A stretch of 64,000 nucleotides of DNA, from assembly GCA_022578965.1 (NCBI GenBank), contig MU400512.1, positions 248,001 through 312,000 on the forward strand. The letters run 5' to 3'. The translations under genes were made by a program, and so were the position numbers. The number at the start of each line of letters is the position of its first letter. Position 1 is the first letter of the stretch. Of this stretch, positions 12,355 to 23,293 are shown one piece after another. Source of the DNA: Xylaria sp. FL1777. Lineage: Eukaryota > Ascomycota > Sordariomycetes > Xylariales > Xylariaceae. Under the pieces are notes generated by a model. That model saw nothing but the letters and a program-made list of their open reading frames with translations. It ran no database searches and was not told where the DNA came from.

Positions 12355-15309
12355 ATTATCGGTATGTGAAGCCAGTGAGTTGTGCTCCGAACGTGCTAGA
12401 CGGATCACAACTCCTTCACTAAGTTGAGGCTGAGATATGTATGTAGGAAACTTCACATTCACTCAATGATGAATATCAAAAGACTCTTGGTTATCATGGC
12501 CGACTTTTGTGATTGCTGTGGGTTGTATCCAACAAGATACTCAGCTCTAATGAAGGGGCTATTACAACAGATTTCCGATATGAAGTAACATACGAATAGT
12601 TTGTTAAGACCATTCATATAAAGAAAATCGAAGATACCACGCCTAAGGGCCGGGCTAAAGGGGAAACGCAGATTGACGTGTGCTCCGATTTATAAACGGA
12701 ATATGACCAACACTGAACGCAAGACGAAAAAGAATTTGCTCGGCACGTCGCGTGTAGAGGCACGCCCTAAATCGGCGTTACTTTTGACACATCGACCAGA
12801 GAAACCCACTTCCCGCATCCTTAGGTTGACCGCTAAAACCCGATGGGACTGGGGAGGATAGATCTGGGGCGGGGATGGCGATATCAGTGTAGTTCAAGCA
12901 TGTCTAAGTAGCACTATCTACTTTGATGTTGGATGTCTATGAGAGACTTGTCATTCATATTCCCGGGGTAGTGTTTGTTCTACCGCTATCTATCTACGTA
13001 ACTGTAGAGTGTTGTTGGCTCGTTAGTGATGATTCACATACCGACTTCGGGAGCCCTCTAAATCGCTTATTCTACGGAAACGGACCGCCGCCACCGCGTT
13101 GGAGCCCCGGAAGCTTGTCATTGGTTATAATATGATCTGAATTGATCATAACCATTGACTCTCATTGAATTACTAATTAGAAACTATGGATGTATATCTG
13201 ATGTCATATCTTCGAACTGTTGTTGCTCCTACTAGTTAATAGAGTTTCGTTGTTCTCGGTGCTGCGATGCCGATAGGTGTAGTAATAATACCCGAGCAGT
13301 AGCCCGAGGCGTAGCGGATATAAGCCGGGCTTGACAACAAGCTGTGAGGTCCCATGCTTTGATCTTCGCCGGGATAATAATATCCCCCCATCTTGATAAG
13401 CAGTAGGACGGCCGGTCCCAAGTATTCCCGCCATCATGATTCTCGTTGTAGCATACTCCGCGGAGTTGCATAGACGACGATACCAGTGTCCAATTTAAAA
13501 GTCGGAACGGCAGCCCCGATTTGACTTCGTGGAGCCGAAGAAAGACACCGTTCGCTTATAGGTAGCAGCGCTAGGACTGAGCTAATTCCGTTGTCTGGGA
13601 CTTAGCAGTCTTCATTGTTCGGTCCACAGGTGACTCTTCCTCGTTATCCATCAGTCACTGCATACTTAACATTTGCGATCTAGATCTGTTGAAATTCCGT
13701 ATACGGAGCCGTGATGACTCCAGCCTCAGTGGCGTAGATTTCGGCTTCGGGCATGAAGTCGAGCAACACTGAGAAAACCGGCCTCTGGTCCGGTCGGAAG
13801 AGCACGGAGAAATGAGGCGCATGCCTCCACTTCCTCGGTACTCCTGGATGCTGACCGGGACTACCATGTATCACCTCTTTGTCATCGTTTAAATCTTTGG
13901 GCTGTGAACAGCTCAAGTCTCGCAGACGTCGCCCTATCATCGACTGCAGGCACTACAGGCATAGATCGCATCAATCCTGCTACATCTAGCGTTTATGACT
14001 TATAATCCTTGGTGTAGTCAACCGCGGGGTTTCAGGATTTCATTACATGGCGTAATTGGAGGGACGTGTCTCTAGACTATCTCGCAATGGATAGTGCACT
14101 GTCTAAGGACGATGGTAGGCTACCCCGACAGCACTGGCTCTGAGAGAGACAAGAACGACTAAACAGGGGAACTCGAAGTAAATGGTTGAGGGTAATCTAG
14201 CATTAGCTGGGAATTTGTGCGATGCGGCCCTGATTTCTTGGTTGTGAGCCCCCCGAGTTCTCCAGGGTCGGCTTAGATCGTAAGTTTTCGCACGATACCC
14301 TCTAAACATAGATTATCTAGCTTCATACGTCCTCTAGATCTTCACCAAGTATTTGTGACTGGCTGGATAGGTACTACAGATGAGCCGACTGGAGCGCTGT
14401 GCTCGACGTAACCCAGTTGATTACATGGTGCATTTAACCCGTAAGACACGAACGCCCAGCGGAACCCGAGGATGTCTTAGCGCTCCCTCGAGGGTGATGG
14501 CTCTGCAGATAGATTGATCTCTGAGCCCCTAATTTAAGGAGGCAAGGGGGCAGGTAACAGGTGACTATCAAATTCAATGTGCCCTCGATCCTTCTCATTG
14601 GTGACAACTTCAATACTATGGCGAAGCAACAAAGTCGCACCTAATTCCATGATTTCAAAAAGAAGGCCCCTTGGAGCATTGTCGCATTCGAACAGTATTT
14701 TCTGGTGTAGAGATCTTTCGAGTATAAGCTATCCAGCCAATGAGAAGAGAATATCGATGGAGGAGTATCCATATTAGGAAATGTTGATAAAGACTTAGCA
14801 CGCCAGACAATGACTCTAGACTATCTAGACTAGAGAAGTATCTACTACCACTTATTGAAGTCGCTGAAACCTCGTGTCAGCCTACCTAGGTAGTATATAT
14901 ATGTACGGTGACTTTTTTACAGTGTCATTATCATGCAGCTGAAAGCTAACCGTTAGTTATTGAACGCCATTATTACAACCCTCTACAAGGATCAACAACG
15001 GCCGCCGACGCCTACATTCCATGTACTATGGTACTGGAATCATATCTATCTCATCCCGGGCTATTGCCCTGTGATGTTTCAATTGGACTGAACTACTTAT
15101 GGTATATACTTTACCTACCTCTTTCTTCATTCAAGAGTCTTCGTTCCCTTGCGAGTCTGCGTGAGAGGCGAACTAGATAATACGGCCACGATTGTACACA
15201 TCTCTGAATATCTCTTCATTAGGGGTAATTGCACCATTTCCTGAGAACTCTCTCAAGTTGCTGTATCTCTCCTCAAAAGCATATCTACTTCATCTGCGAA
15301 GTCATCGCA
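12355..15309. other. Long intergenic region, no supported gene
   Basis: Nearly 3 kb. Short open frames (for example 13680-13940 on the minus strand, 86 codons with an ATG) show no known family. Local motifs include a TACCTAGGTA palindrome at 14883. Nothing else is recognised. Confidence 0.55.
14883..14892. repeat. TACCTAGGTA palindrome (copy 1 of 6)
   Basis: Perfect 10-bp palindrome in non-coding DNA, followed by a TATATATATG stretch. Confidence 0.9.
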
Positions 15310-16014
15310 ATGCACTCCCTATCGTTCGCGTCGCTATCCTCGCCGGCCAACGTGCTCTCTTCCCGCATCTCTGGTCACAATCATGGTAGAACGAGTTTTC
15401 CCAACGACGAGACGGTTCCACTCGTCAGCTTGGACCCGGAGACAAACAAACTTCTGCCACGCCGGCAACGTCCTCGCCGTGTGCGTATACAAGGTCGGCT
15501 GGCGATCGTACGTACAGTATCCGTGGCAAACCTTGTGCAGGCGAAAAGTTGGGCTTCGACCACACGTACGGATGTAAACCGTGAGCATCTGCGTAACACT
15601 CCAATACGACGACAGGGCTCGTATGACGGGAGCGAGATTGAAGACGAGGACAAGGACGACTACGATGATGATACTGTGGAGGGCGATGCAGAGTTCCGAG
15701 GTTACGGAATTGGCGGCGCGGGAAATATACGTACGTAGTTCGTTCGTTCGTCTCATGCAAAGTTCCAACGCCAAATACACCACGAAAAGCGAAAAGATTA
15801 ACGCTGTGGATTCATTGCAGGTCGACCGACTGACGTTATGGGCGCATCATCAAGTGCCTCCACGTCTCTATTATCACTGATTCACACACCATCTCATTCG
15901 CCTGCTATCACTTTAAAGCCCACGAAACCTGGGAAGTTGCGGTTGCGTGTGGCTGGATTACTACACAACCTTAGAGGTTATAAACGAAGTAAGTGTTTGG
16001 CTAGGGACTTGTGA
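15310..16014 (+). CDS. Small protein with GGAGN motif (DUF3602-like?)
   Basis: Exons 15310-15730 and 15821-16014 give 204 aa. The 90-bp intron has a GTACGT donor and a TGCAG acceptor, and phase 1 is kept. 15310 is the first in-frame ATG. The protein is basic in the middle (PRRQRPRRVRIQGR) and then has an acidic run (EIEDEDKDDYDDD). Next comes GYGIGGAGNIRRPTD, formed across the splice, then a Ser/Thr-rich tail ending in basic KPTKPGKLRLR. GGAGN with a following Arg/Pro-rich stretch resembles the repeated GRGGAGN motif of fungal DUF3602 proteins, whose function is unknown. Only one copy is present here, so the assignment is tentative. The fact that splicing completes the motif supports a real gene. 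Confidence 0.6.
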
Positions 16015-17355
16015 ATAATGTTTCTGTATTTGGAAGGCCTGAGAAAGGATAAAGAGACAATGAGGACATGTGAGTGGTAATACCTCTATCAGCCGAGTTC
16101 ACAGGTTAGAGGAATGAAAAGCCGCGAGGCGATTGTTTAAACAAAATATACTATTGATTTGGGTTTCCTGAACAGACTCAGGATTATGTCTTAGGTTGAA
16201 TTGGTAGAGATCGATCCGGTATTAATATCTTTGGCCGTGCCTGATCTTATCAACAAACTAGAGAACCACTAACTCCTAGATAGATCCCCTCACACAATAT
16301 TGAAAATAGGTGAGGGCCTCTGCGGAGATTTTGACTCTTGTGGCGGCCCTGAGGTTATAGAATTTACCCGAGCACCATATTTATTGATTTTTTTATATAA
16401 AGTTGAACTGCTTAAGTTTGTAAATATAGTGCCGTTTTCCTCCTAACTGCTCTTCCTTTCTTTTTAGAATATTTCAAGCTAACTGCCATCGTCTGTATTT
16501 CTCTATTACATTACTAAAATTTACCCTAAAATCAAGGCTTATATTTTGATATCATATGTACTATGTGATAGCATTACCTCGAAAATTTGATATGCTTGAA
16601 ACTATTAATCATGCTAAAATTTCCTAAATAATAACGCACTCCTAATAAATGGGGTTAGTTAATACTTATTAGCGAACACCGCATTAAGGGGTCGAGGTTA
16701 TCTCATATAGTTGAGCATAGAATTACTTAAACACACGCCTAAAGCTAAAGTGTAAACAATGGGGCACTGTTCTAGAAAATATTTAAATACTATTATCTAA
16801 TCGTTCTTGATCTATTAACACTCTCTGGTTCAGTCACCATGTCAGGTGATATAGTCACATATAGACCCCTAGGGTCTATATAGTGGGATTGGTGTATATA
16901 TATGGGCTATTCCCACCAACTACCATTGGGAAGCCCTAGGGGCCAATTGACCAACGTACCGGCTACTGACCCCTTTACTACCTGCTATGTGACTGCGTAC
17001 GGGCTACCCATTCACTCCGGGACAATAACCTCTGACACACCAATACCCTTGAAGCAATACGTTTACATCGCCATTCAATATTTTTTAAGATTCCTTTGGA
17101 ATCCTCACAAGGTAGGATAAAAAACAGTGATGACGTGGTCTATATTGTCTATATCGATAGAGAAAGATCATTCGCCATCTTTAAATTCTATGTCTAAACA
17201 AAAGCATATGATGAAAACAAAACCAGATAGCCAAAACAAAAGCAGTAAGTCAGAGAAGTTACACAATTTCATGCTCTCTGTCTGTTCCCCGTCTGATAGG
17301 CAGATGTCGTACCATGCTGCCAACAAGACTTTCAGTGGCGGTGCTGAGACGGAGC
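16015..17355. other. AT-rich intergenic region, possible repeat remnant
   Basis: About 16370-16830 is strongly AT-rich. A 10-bp inverted repeat at 16859-16881 is followed by TATA-like sequence and then a less AT-rich patch (16900-17050). This mix could be a truncated element, but no coding domain was seen. Confidence 0.45.
16859..16881. repeat. 10-bp inverted repeat with 3-base spacer
   Basis: ATATAGACCC (16859-16868) and GGGTCTATAT (16872-16881) are exact reverse complements around CTA. A TATATATATG run follows about 15 bp downstream. Confidence 0.85.
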
Positions 17356-18114
17356 TCAGTACTTCCGCTCATCGACGCATGCACCCGCGTCCCCGGCGCC
17401 GGAAACGGTCACCTTGAAAGCGCCATGCCAAGTGCCGCTGTTGGCAGCATAACCACATTCGGAGCCCACTCTGCCTGGCGAGGAAACGAAGACCTGGTGG
17501 TAGAGGTTGTAGATATCGTCGTATTTGAGCTTGGTCTCCTGATGGCCCTCGGTGGCGTAGTACGTGATGGTGATGGGTGTGCTGTCACGCTTAGCGAACT
17601 GGCGCTTGTCGATGGGGTCGTGCTCTCCGTCAAAGGTCATCTCGGCCTGGGTCATGTGCCCGCCGCTCTTGCTATAGGTGGCTGTCATGTTGTGGATGTA
17701 CGCGCTGGACGAGTTGGCCACATCTCGCTTGCGGGTATTGGGTGGCGCCCACCCGTATGTCACGGTCTCTTCATCCTCGAACCATTTCTCGGCCTGCTTC
17801 TCGGCCGCGTCTCGTTTTTGCTCGGTTGCGCTGGGTGTGCCAGTGAGTTTGTTCGTAACCCATGTCGCGAACTGGCTTACAGCTCCGTTGGCGGTCGCCA
17901 CACTGATGCTGGTGAGGGCCACACCTGTCCAAAACACTGTCTTTCCGACGCAGAGAAAGCGCTCGTCACTTCGATAGATCTCTAACTCGCCTGGATGGCA
18001 GGTGCTTCGAGCCACGAGGTTAGAACTACGAGCGTCATAAGTCCGCTCAGCTGGGACACCGGCGGCTGCCAGACGGCCAGCAACAGCTAGGTTGAGAAGT
18101 GTAGATGGCTTCAT
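17356..18114 (-). CDS. Secreted cysteine-containing protein with Kex2-type sites
   Basis: Single exon, 252 aa. The N-terminus (MKPSTLLNLAVAGRLAAAG) suits a signal peptide cleaved around residues 19-23, so the product is probably secreted. Four cysteines (39, 55, 220, 246) could form two disulphides. Four Lys-Arg pairs at 100-101, 129-130, 170-171 and 175-176 fit processing by the Golgi protease Kex2. Segment 59-82 is moderately hydrophobic. N-glycosylation sequons are NSS near 134 and NMT near 142. The Cys-containing ends with a charged, KR-rich centre recall fungal propeptides or killer-toxin/effector precursors. I recognise no family and assign no activity. Start: ATG with a TATA-like TATATAAGTC about 170 bp upstream. 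Confidence 0.75.
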   Translation of the reverse strand: MKPSTLLNLAVAGRLAAAGVPAERTYDARSSNLVARSTCHPGELEIYRSDERFLCVGKTVFWTGVALTSISVATANGAVSQFATWVTNKLTGTPSATEQKRDAAEKQAEKWFEDEETVTYGWAPPNTRKRDVANSSSAYIHNMTATYSKSGGHMTQAEMTFDGEHDPIDKRQFAKRDSTPITITYYATEGHQETKLKYDDIYNLYHQVFVSSPGRVGSECGYAANSGTWHGAFKVTVSGAGDAGACVDERKY

Positions 18115-18280
18115 GATGATGTATTGGGGAGAGAGAGACGAATTGTAGGAGATTGTTGCTTCTGTTTGGAAGATTGAGAGGTTGGCTGATTCAAAAAAAT
18201 TTGAAGGTGATTTGGATGTTGGTGCTTCTTTGTCCGTGGTGCTGAAGTGGTAGATAGTAAAATGAGGTAGAGAATATGAC

Positions 18281-18290
18281 GACTTATATA
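18281..18290 (-). promoter_or_regulatory. TATA box of the secreted-protein gene
   Basis: TATATAAGTC on the minus strand, about 170 bp upstream of the ATG at 18114 and downstream of the two palindromic elements. Confidence 0.6.
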
Positions 18291-18318
18291 CTCTGTGCCT
18301 TCGTGGTAGACAAGTAGT

Positions 18319-18370
18319 TGACTTCGTGGCGGAGAACTCCCAATAGGTTATGTAACCTCTATTTCCATCA
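18319..18370. repeat. 52-bp direct repeat, copy 1
   Basis: Matches copy 2 (18378-18429) at 46 of 52 positions by eye, 7 bp apart. It contains the palindrome AGGTTA-TG-TAACCT at 18345-18358. Confidence 0.9.
18345..18358. promoter_or_regulatory. Candidate dimer-binding palindrome A
   Basis: AGGTTA-TG-TAACCT, perfect 6-bp arms, about 55 bp upstream of the TATA box of the secreted-protein gene. Confidence 0.5.
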
Positions 18371-18377
18371 TCTACTC

Positions 18378-18429
18378 TGACTTCGTGGCGGAGGACTCCA
18401 AAAAGGCTATGTAGCCTCTCTTTCCATCA
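18378..18429. repeat. 52-bp direct repeat, copy 2
   Basis: Second copy; contains AGGCTA-TG-TAGCCT at 18404-18417. Two of the six differences from copy 1 fall at matching positions of the palindrome arms, so pairing symmetry is preserved. Confidence 0.9.
18404..18417. promoter_or_regulatory. Candidate dimer-binding palindrome B
   Basis: AGGCTA-TG-TAGCCT, perfect 6-bp arms, 59 bp from palindrome A. Confidence 0.5.
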
Positions 18430-21400
18430 ATTCAGCCAAAGACGTCGCAACAATTTGCCTTGCTAATAATATATTTCTTCCCCAGAAACGCCGTATTCAT
18501 GTTTGCCATTGTTTCATGGGAATTCCTTCGAAGTAGGGACGAATACATCGGCGCATGAAACATCCATCGGCTTGGCGATCAGCCAATTCGAGGCACTACT
18601 GCGAACTGACAGCTTCAGCCCTATTTTCGCCATCTCAACACTTTAAATAGCAATGAGATCTCTATTCAATGGCTTCACTCGTCTGTCACCTTCCTGATCC
18701 ATGGCCCTCGTATCATTCGATACTAATCGCATGCGCATGTCAGTGTTTGCCAAGCCCATGATCATCATCGCCCAGCTGGAGCGCTTAGAAGGCAGAGGAT
18801 TGAAAAGGATGGGTCGCAACATGAGATGTAAAGTTGGGATGATCGCCTCGATGCTACTGTGTATTCCGTTTTCCGATGAGAACGCCGCCGGGATTTTGAT
18901 TGTAGGAAGCTTAGGAATTAGAGCACGTTAAAATCGATCGACGGAGGGCGATTATGAAGGAACTGGTATGACGCATGATCAGGATCAAACACCGCCCCCA
19001 CCGATCCGATAGCCTATGATTCCACTTCAAGAGCATCGTGTATAGGAATATCAGTATTTCTCAACTTTCATCGTGGTGGCTATTGAGATTCACAGTTTTA
19101 CCAGCTTAGACAGACAATAAAAGCTGTGCCGCAACTACAATGAAGAATTATATTTAGATTTTGTGAGGGGTCGCACAAAGCTCTCTGTCCTATTAGTTAT
19201 AAATGGCAATGAAAAAGCCTTTAGTTCTACGTAGTAAAGTCTTTCACATTACATTCAGTAGTTATACGCAATTTATTTCTCACAATCATAGTGTAATCGC
19301 TCTACCAATAATTGCACTAGCAATGCGATGATAGGTGCCATACCTACTCTAATTGTAGAATTTAGGTGCCGTTTGTCTCTTGAATCGCGAGCGAGTTGTA
19401 CACGGGAACTTAAGCACTACCTTAAAATTTGCCAAGTCCACTGTATGAGTAAGGTGGGAAGACCTCTTTATATGCATAGGCTATGATGTTTTGGTCAAGC
19501 ATCAAGCCACACTTCGGCGTCAATATCACAGCCTCCACGAACTGAGGAGCTGACGAAGGAGCCCTGACTAGGCTATTCGGACTGAATGGAACAGCTTCGT
19601 GCCGTCATTCCTTGTGATCCATTTGAAATTGTGAACATGTTTTGATTTCTTTTTCTTACAATAAGCATTTCTTCTGCGGTATCCTATATCCTATACACGA
19701 CAGTTATGATTCAGTTGATAAGCGCCTGTTGAGATGGCAAGGGATCGAGTGGTCAGCGGTGGCTGAGTCGCATGTCCGAGTAGTGTGTGTATGTTTGCAG
19801 CAAGCTACATATGTAGTCAGCCAGCTGGCTTTATATTACGCCGAACGGAGTCGTTTCTGGCAGAGAACGGCTCGTGAAACCATCCTCTCCTTCGCGTCAG
19901 AGTGCGCGCCGTTAGCGAGGCAGTAAGTAGGTTCAAGGAGACTAAGCAGTTGGTCTGAAGGTGCATGGATCTATGCAAGGTGAATTCCCAGGACCAATGG
20001 CATATAAATAAATCAATTGGATTTAAGAATAAACCTCGTCGCTTGGAGTAACCACCTACATACATGTAGCTATCGTGTTTATCTCGTGGTCGGTGTGGTG
20101 CATCAGCATATCGGCGGACTGCATGCATTAGCATCACCATCACACAACAGTCTTCAGCTGCAACCTGAACTATCGACTTCGTTCTGTCAGCATGGTGGCT
20201 TGCTCCGACACAAAGTCCCGTTATGTGATGATTATCCTAGCAAGTCAGTCAATCTTCGACTTCGGTTTACTCCTCAGCTTTTCAACGCCCCAAGATTTGG
20301 CTCTTCTGTGGGCGCTAGTCGGGGATGTCTGCGGTTTTATATGGCATTTCGATCATTTCCCCATCAGTGTCTTCGCTAATTCATTATTCATAGCCATCGC
20401 CATTTCATTACCGGTAAGATGTAACCATTCTAGCGAGCAGGACATATGCAAGGCGGGAAATTTGCAAGCGAATGCTACTTGGCAAGAAGCTCTGCATTCT
20501 ATCTATACGTAGAGTATGGATTAGGGACTCTTCCATCCCCAACGAGCGGCGGCAAACTACACACAAGGACGTATAGATAAACGTCATCATGGCCTGCATT
20601 ACGACCTGCTTAACCTGTCTGCAGCTGCTGTGTCCAAGCATCGACAGAATCAGCAGTAGGTCTCCGTCTCCCCCTCCATTGCGTCAGCTACGCTACCCAT
20701 TCGACGACGAAGCAGTGCCCAATTGGCCAACCAAAGCGAACCCCAACAGCCACGAGCAGCCCGTCCTTGATTACAAAGCTATTGGGCAAGTGAGGGTGCC
20801 CGGGGTCACTATGCCATTTCCGAATGTAGTACCGTACGATATCGACGGTTCTAACCCCGCATTGCAGTGTGGCACCCGGGGGAACCGGGGGGTGACGGGG
20901 GATGGGTATAATACAACCTGTACGCAGCCTAACAACGTGATGACTTGCAGGTAGAACATGGTGCGGTGCTCCCTGGTCCGCTGGGCTGGGTCTTGGCGCA
21001 ATGTCGGCAGAGGTGAAGGTGCCAATCTACCAGGCATGCTTTCACCAAGCTCCCAAGCTCTCGTCGTAAGCGACCGAGCTCATTGCCTAGACTTGGCGAC
21101 TCACACCCTAGACGGATGGAGCCATTTATCGAATTCTACCAGAAGCTGGGCATTGCTACATTGCCTACGCTTCTTTATCTGTTATAAGTAATGATGGAGC
21201 TTTACTAATAATAAAGACGTCTTATTAGAGATGCGTGGGATCCGGAACGGGTATTACGTGGAGTTTATTGGCATGTGTGGTCTTCCGTCTTCCCTGCCGT
21301 TTATTAGATGCTGTAGGACGGAGGATACGGAAGCTGAAGAAAATGAATAAACGCCGTGTTAAGTCGCATGCTACTGCTCCCCCATGGCTGTAGTATGAGT

Positions 21401-21710
21401 GTACGTCTACTGCGTAGAGCTCAACCCTTGCGTCCAGCGAATGCTGTTGTGACTATTATCAGGTGGCTGCATGGCACGGATACATCCTTACGTTGTTGGA
21501 TGTGAGAGGTAGGGATCTAGGCGCTGCTACGGCTGTATGGAAGTGGTGTGTCGCGTAGTCTATATAACATATGGATGACCGCTCCCCTGACGGTAGGGAT
21601 CATGGTTTGGACGACCTCCCTTCTCACTTCGGCGTTGTACTTTAGTCTTATTCTGACCTCAAGTTCCTCAGAGCTTAACTTGGTAATCGTTGTAAATCAG
21701 ATCATACAAG
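18430..21710. other. Intergenic region with one doubtful small gene
   Basis: Over 3 kb between the secreted-protein gene and the GPR1-like gene. Only the frame at 20589-20954 (listed separately) looks at all protein-like. The rest is unremarkable, AT-rich at 19080-19330. Confidence 0.5.
20589..20954 (+). CDS. Doubtful small orphan protein, 121 aa
   Basis: ATG-started open frame with a Cys-rich N-terminus (CITTCLTCLQLLC) and a proline-rich centre (SRSPSPPPLR). The C-terminal half has protein-like composition (FDDEAVPNW, VPGVTMPFPNVVPYDIDG) and ends with three cysteines. No family is recognised and no introns are evident. It may be a small secreted protein whose true start lies elsewhere, or a chance frame. 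Confidence 0.3.
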   Translation: MACITTCLTCLQLLCPSIDRISSRSPSPPPLRQLRYPFDDEAVPNWPTKANPNSHEQPVLDYKAIGQVRVPGVTMPFPNVVPYDIDGSNPALQCGTRGNRGVTGDGYNTTCTQPNNVMTCR

Positions 21711-23293
21711 ATGGCGGGCCACGGTAGTGACACTACTACGAATAACCATGACGTCGAGAAGGGGCTTCATCGGACCGACACCACCGTCACGATGCCTCCT
21801 GAGCTTTTTGAAAAGGTGAGGCTGCGCTATCACATCTGTCAAGCTTATGTACAAGTCGAATCATGTCGTTCTCTAATCGCGATTCGCATCGTTATCCTCA
21901 GTTAGCAACGGCTTCTTTGGCTTACATACTACCCAACAACACATCCCACCGTACCCTACTCATATGCTGATAATGGCACCCAAAGCTCTACCTCACCCCA
22001 AAAGTACCGAAGGTAGGAGACTATAACTTGCGATTCGCCAATCCCACCGCGCTCGGCTTTGTCGGATTCGTCATCTCAACCTTCACCTTCTCCATGGTGT
22101 TGATGGGTTGGGGCGGCTCCGAGGGCTTCGCGCCAGTTGTCGGCATCTTCTTCTTCACAGGGCCCTTGCTATTGACATTCGCCATGGTCTTCGAATGGAT
22201 TATGGGAAACTTCTTCCCGAGTGAGTTTTATACCTATCTTTCACAAGAGCCGAGTTCGACGTGTCCAGCTTTTATCAGGGTACTGCGTAGTTTGGTGCTG
22301 GCGGAGGGGGATGGAGGATCCATTTCTCATCTGGATGTCTCAAAATACTAATTCAAGCGAAACAGTGATGGTGATGGGCCTCTTCTCCGTGTTTTGGCTC
22401 TCCTTCGGTGTTATCCAGCTACCGACCCTGAATCTGTCTCTGCCCTACGCGACAAGCGGTGACCCTACCGGCGCCACATCGCCCGCCTTCAATACGGATG
22501 TCGCCCTATATCTCGTCGTCTGGGGCTTTGCGTTATTCACGTTCTTTATTTTTACGCTTAAAATCAACACAGTATTTGCACTCATTTTCGGACTTGTTAG
22601 TGCGGGTTGTTGGATTTTGGCCGGTGCTTGTGAGCTCATCTCCTCTCCTCTCCTCTGTCTCTTTTCTATTTCTGTCGAATTTATTTTATTTTGAAAGCGA
22701 ATGAGGGATGGGGTATTCGTATATGCTCTGTTTGAGATTAAGGGTCGCGCTGTGTTTGTGAGTGTCATCTGGGAATGCCAGAGTTATTGCGCAATGACAG
22801 TTGTCGTGTCCGTCTGGAGCCTCACAGAAAAAATAAAATATTCCTAGGCCTAGATAAGTTGGCCTAGGGAAATACGCTCAGGCTAGGAACGGTAATTACT
22901 GACTTTTCTCAATTGTAGATTTCAAGGTAGCAGCAGGCGATTTTGTAACAGCCGGCCATCTACAAACGGTAAAAAGCACTTTTCTTTTCCACTCCCTACC
23001 CTCCTCCCCCTCCTCCCCTCCTCCTATTCTCCAGTATCTTCGTCCACCAGCAACTCTAGTTCACCACTAACACGAAACCCGTCCATCAAACACAGGCTGG
23101 CGGCGCCCTCCTCTTCGTGGTTGCCGCACTGGGCTGGTACATGACCTTCATCATCATGGCGGGCGAGATGCGCATAACGCTGAACCTGCCCGTCGGCGAC
23201 CTGAGTCGCTTCTGGCCGCGGACCGACGTCGATCTCGCCGCTGCGGCGGCGGCGGCTTCATCGTCGGCTCCGGCTCGGGAGCACGGGGATTAA
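21711..23293 (+). CDS. GPR1/FUN34/YaaH-family membrane protein (acetate transporter-like)
   Basis: Six-helix membrane protein of the family that includes yeast Ady2/Ato and Aspergillus AcpA, linked to acetate/ammonium movement. Five exons: 21711-21815, 21986-22220, 22366-22629, 22919-22968 and 23096-23293, giving 283 aa, a usual length. The four introns have GTGAGG, GTGAGT, GTGAGC and GTAAAA donors, and all phases close. Diagnostic features are FANPTALGFVGF at the first helix (family NPxPLG motif, here NPTALG) and FFPMMVMGLFSVFW across the second splice. FKVAAGDFVTAGHLQTAGGALLF spans exons 4-5. The acidic, Thr-rich N-terminal 45 residues are cytosolic. The tail is Ala-rich (AAAAAAASSS). NPTALG differs from the canonical NPAPLG, so this is probably a divergent paralogue and the substrate is uncertain. 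Confidence 0.92.

Noticed and set aside
13680..13940. 86-codon ATG frame on the minus strand
   Set aside because: No family, no neighbouring exon signals, isolated in a 3-kb gene-free stretch.
18701..18931. 76-codon frame on the plus strand
   Set aside because: Short, no recognisable motif, no support from context.
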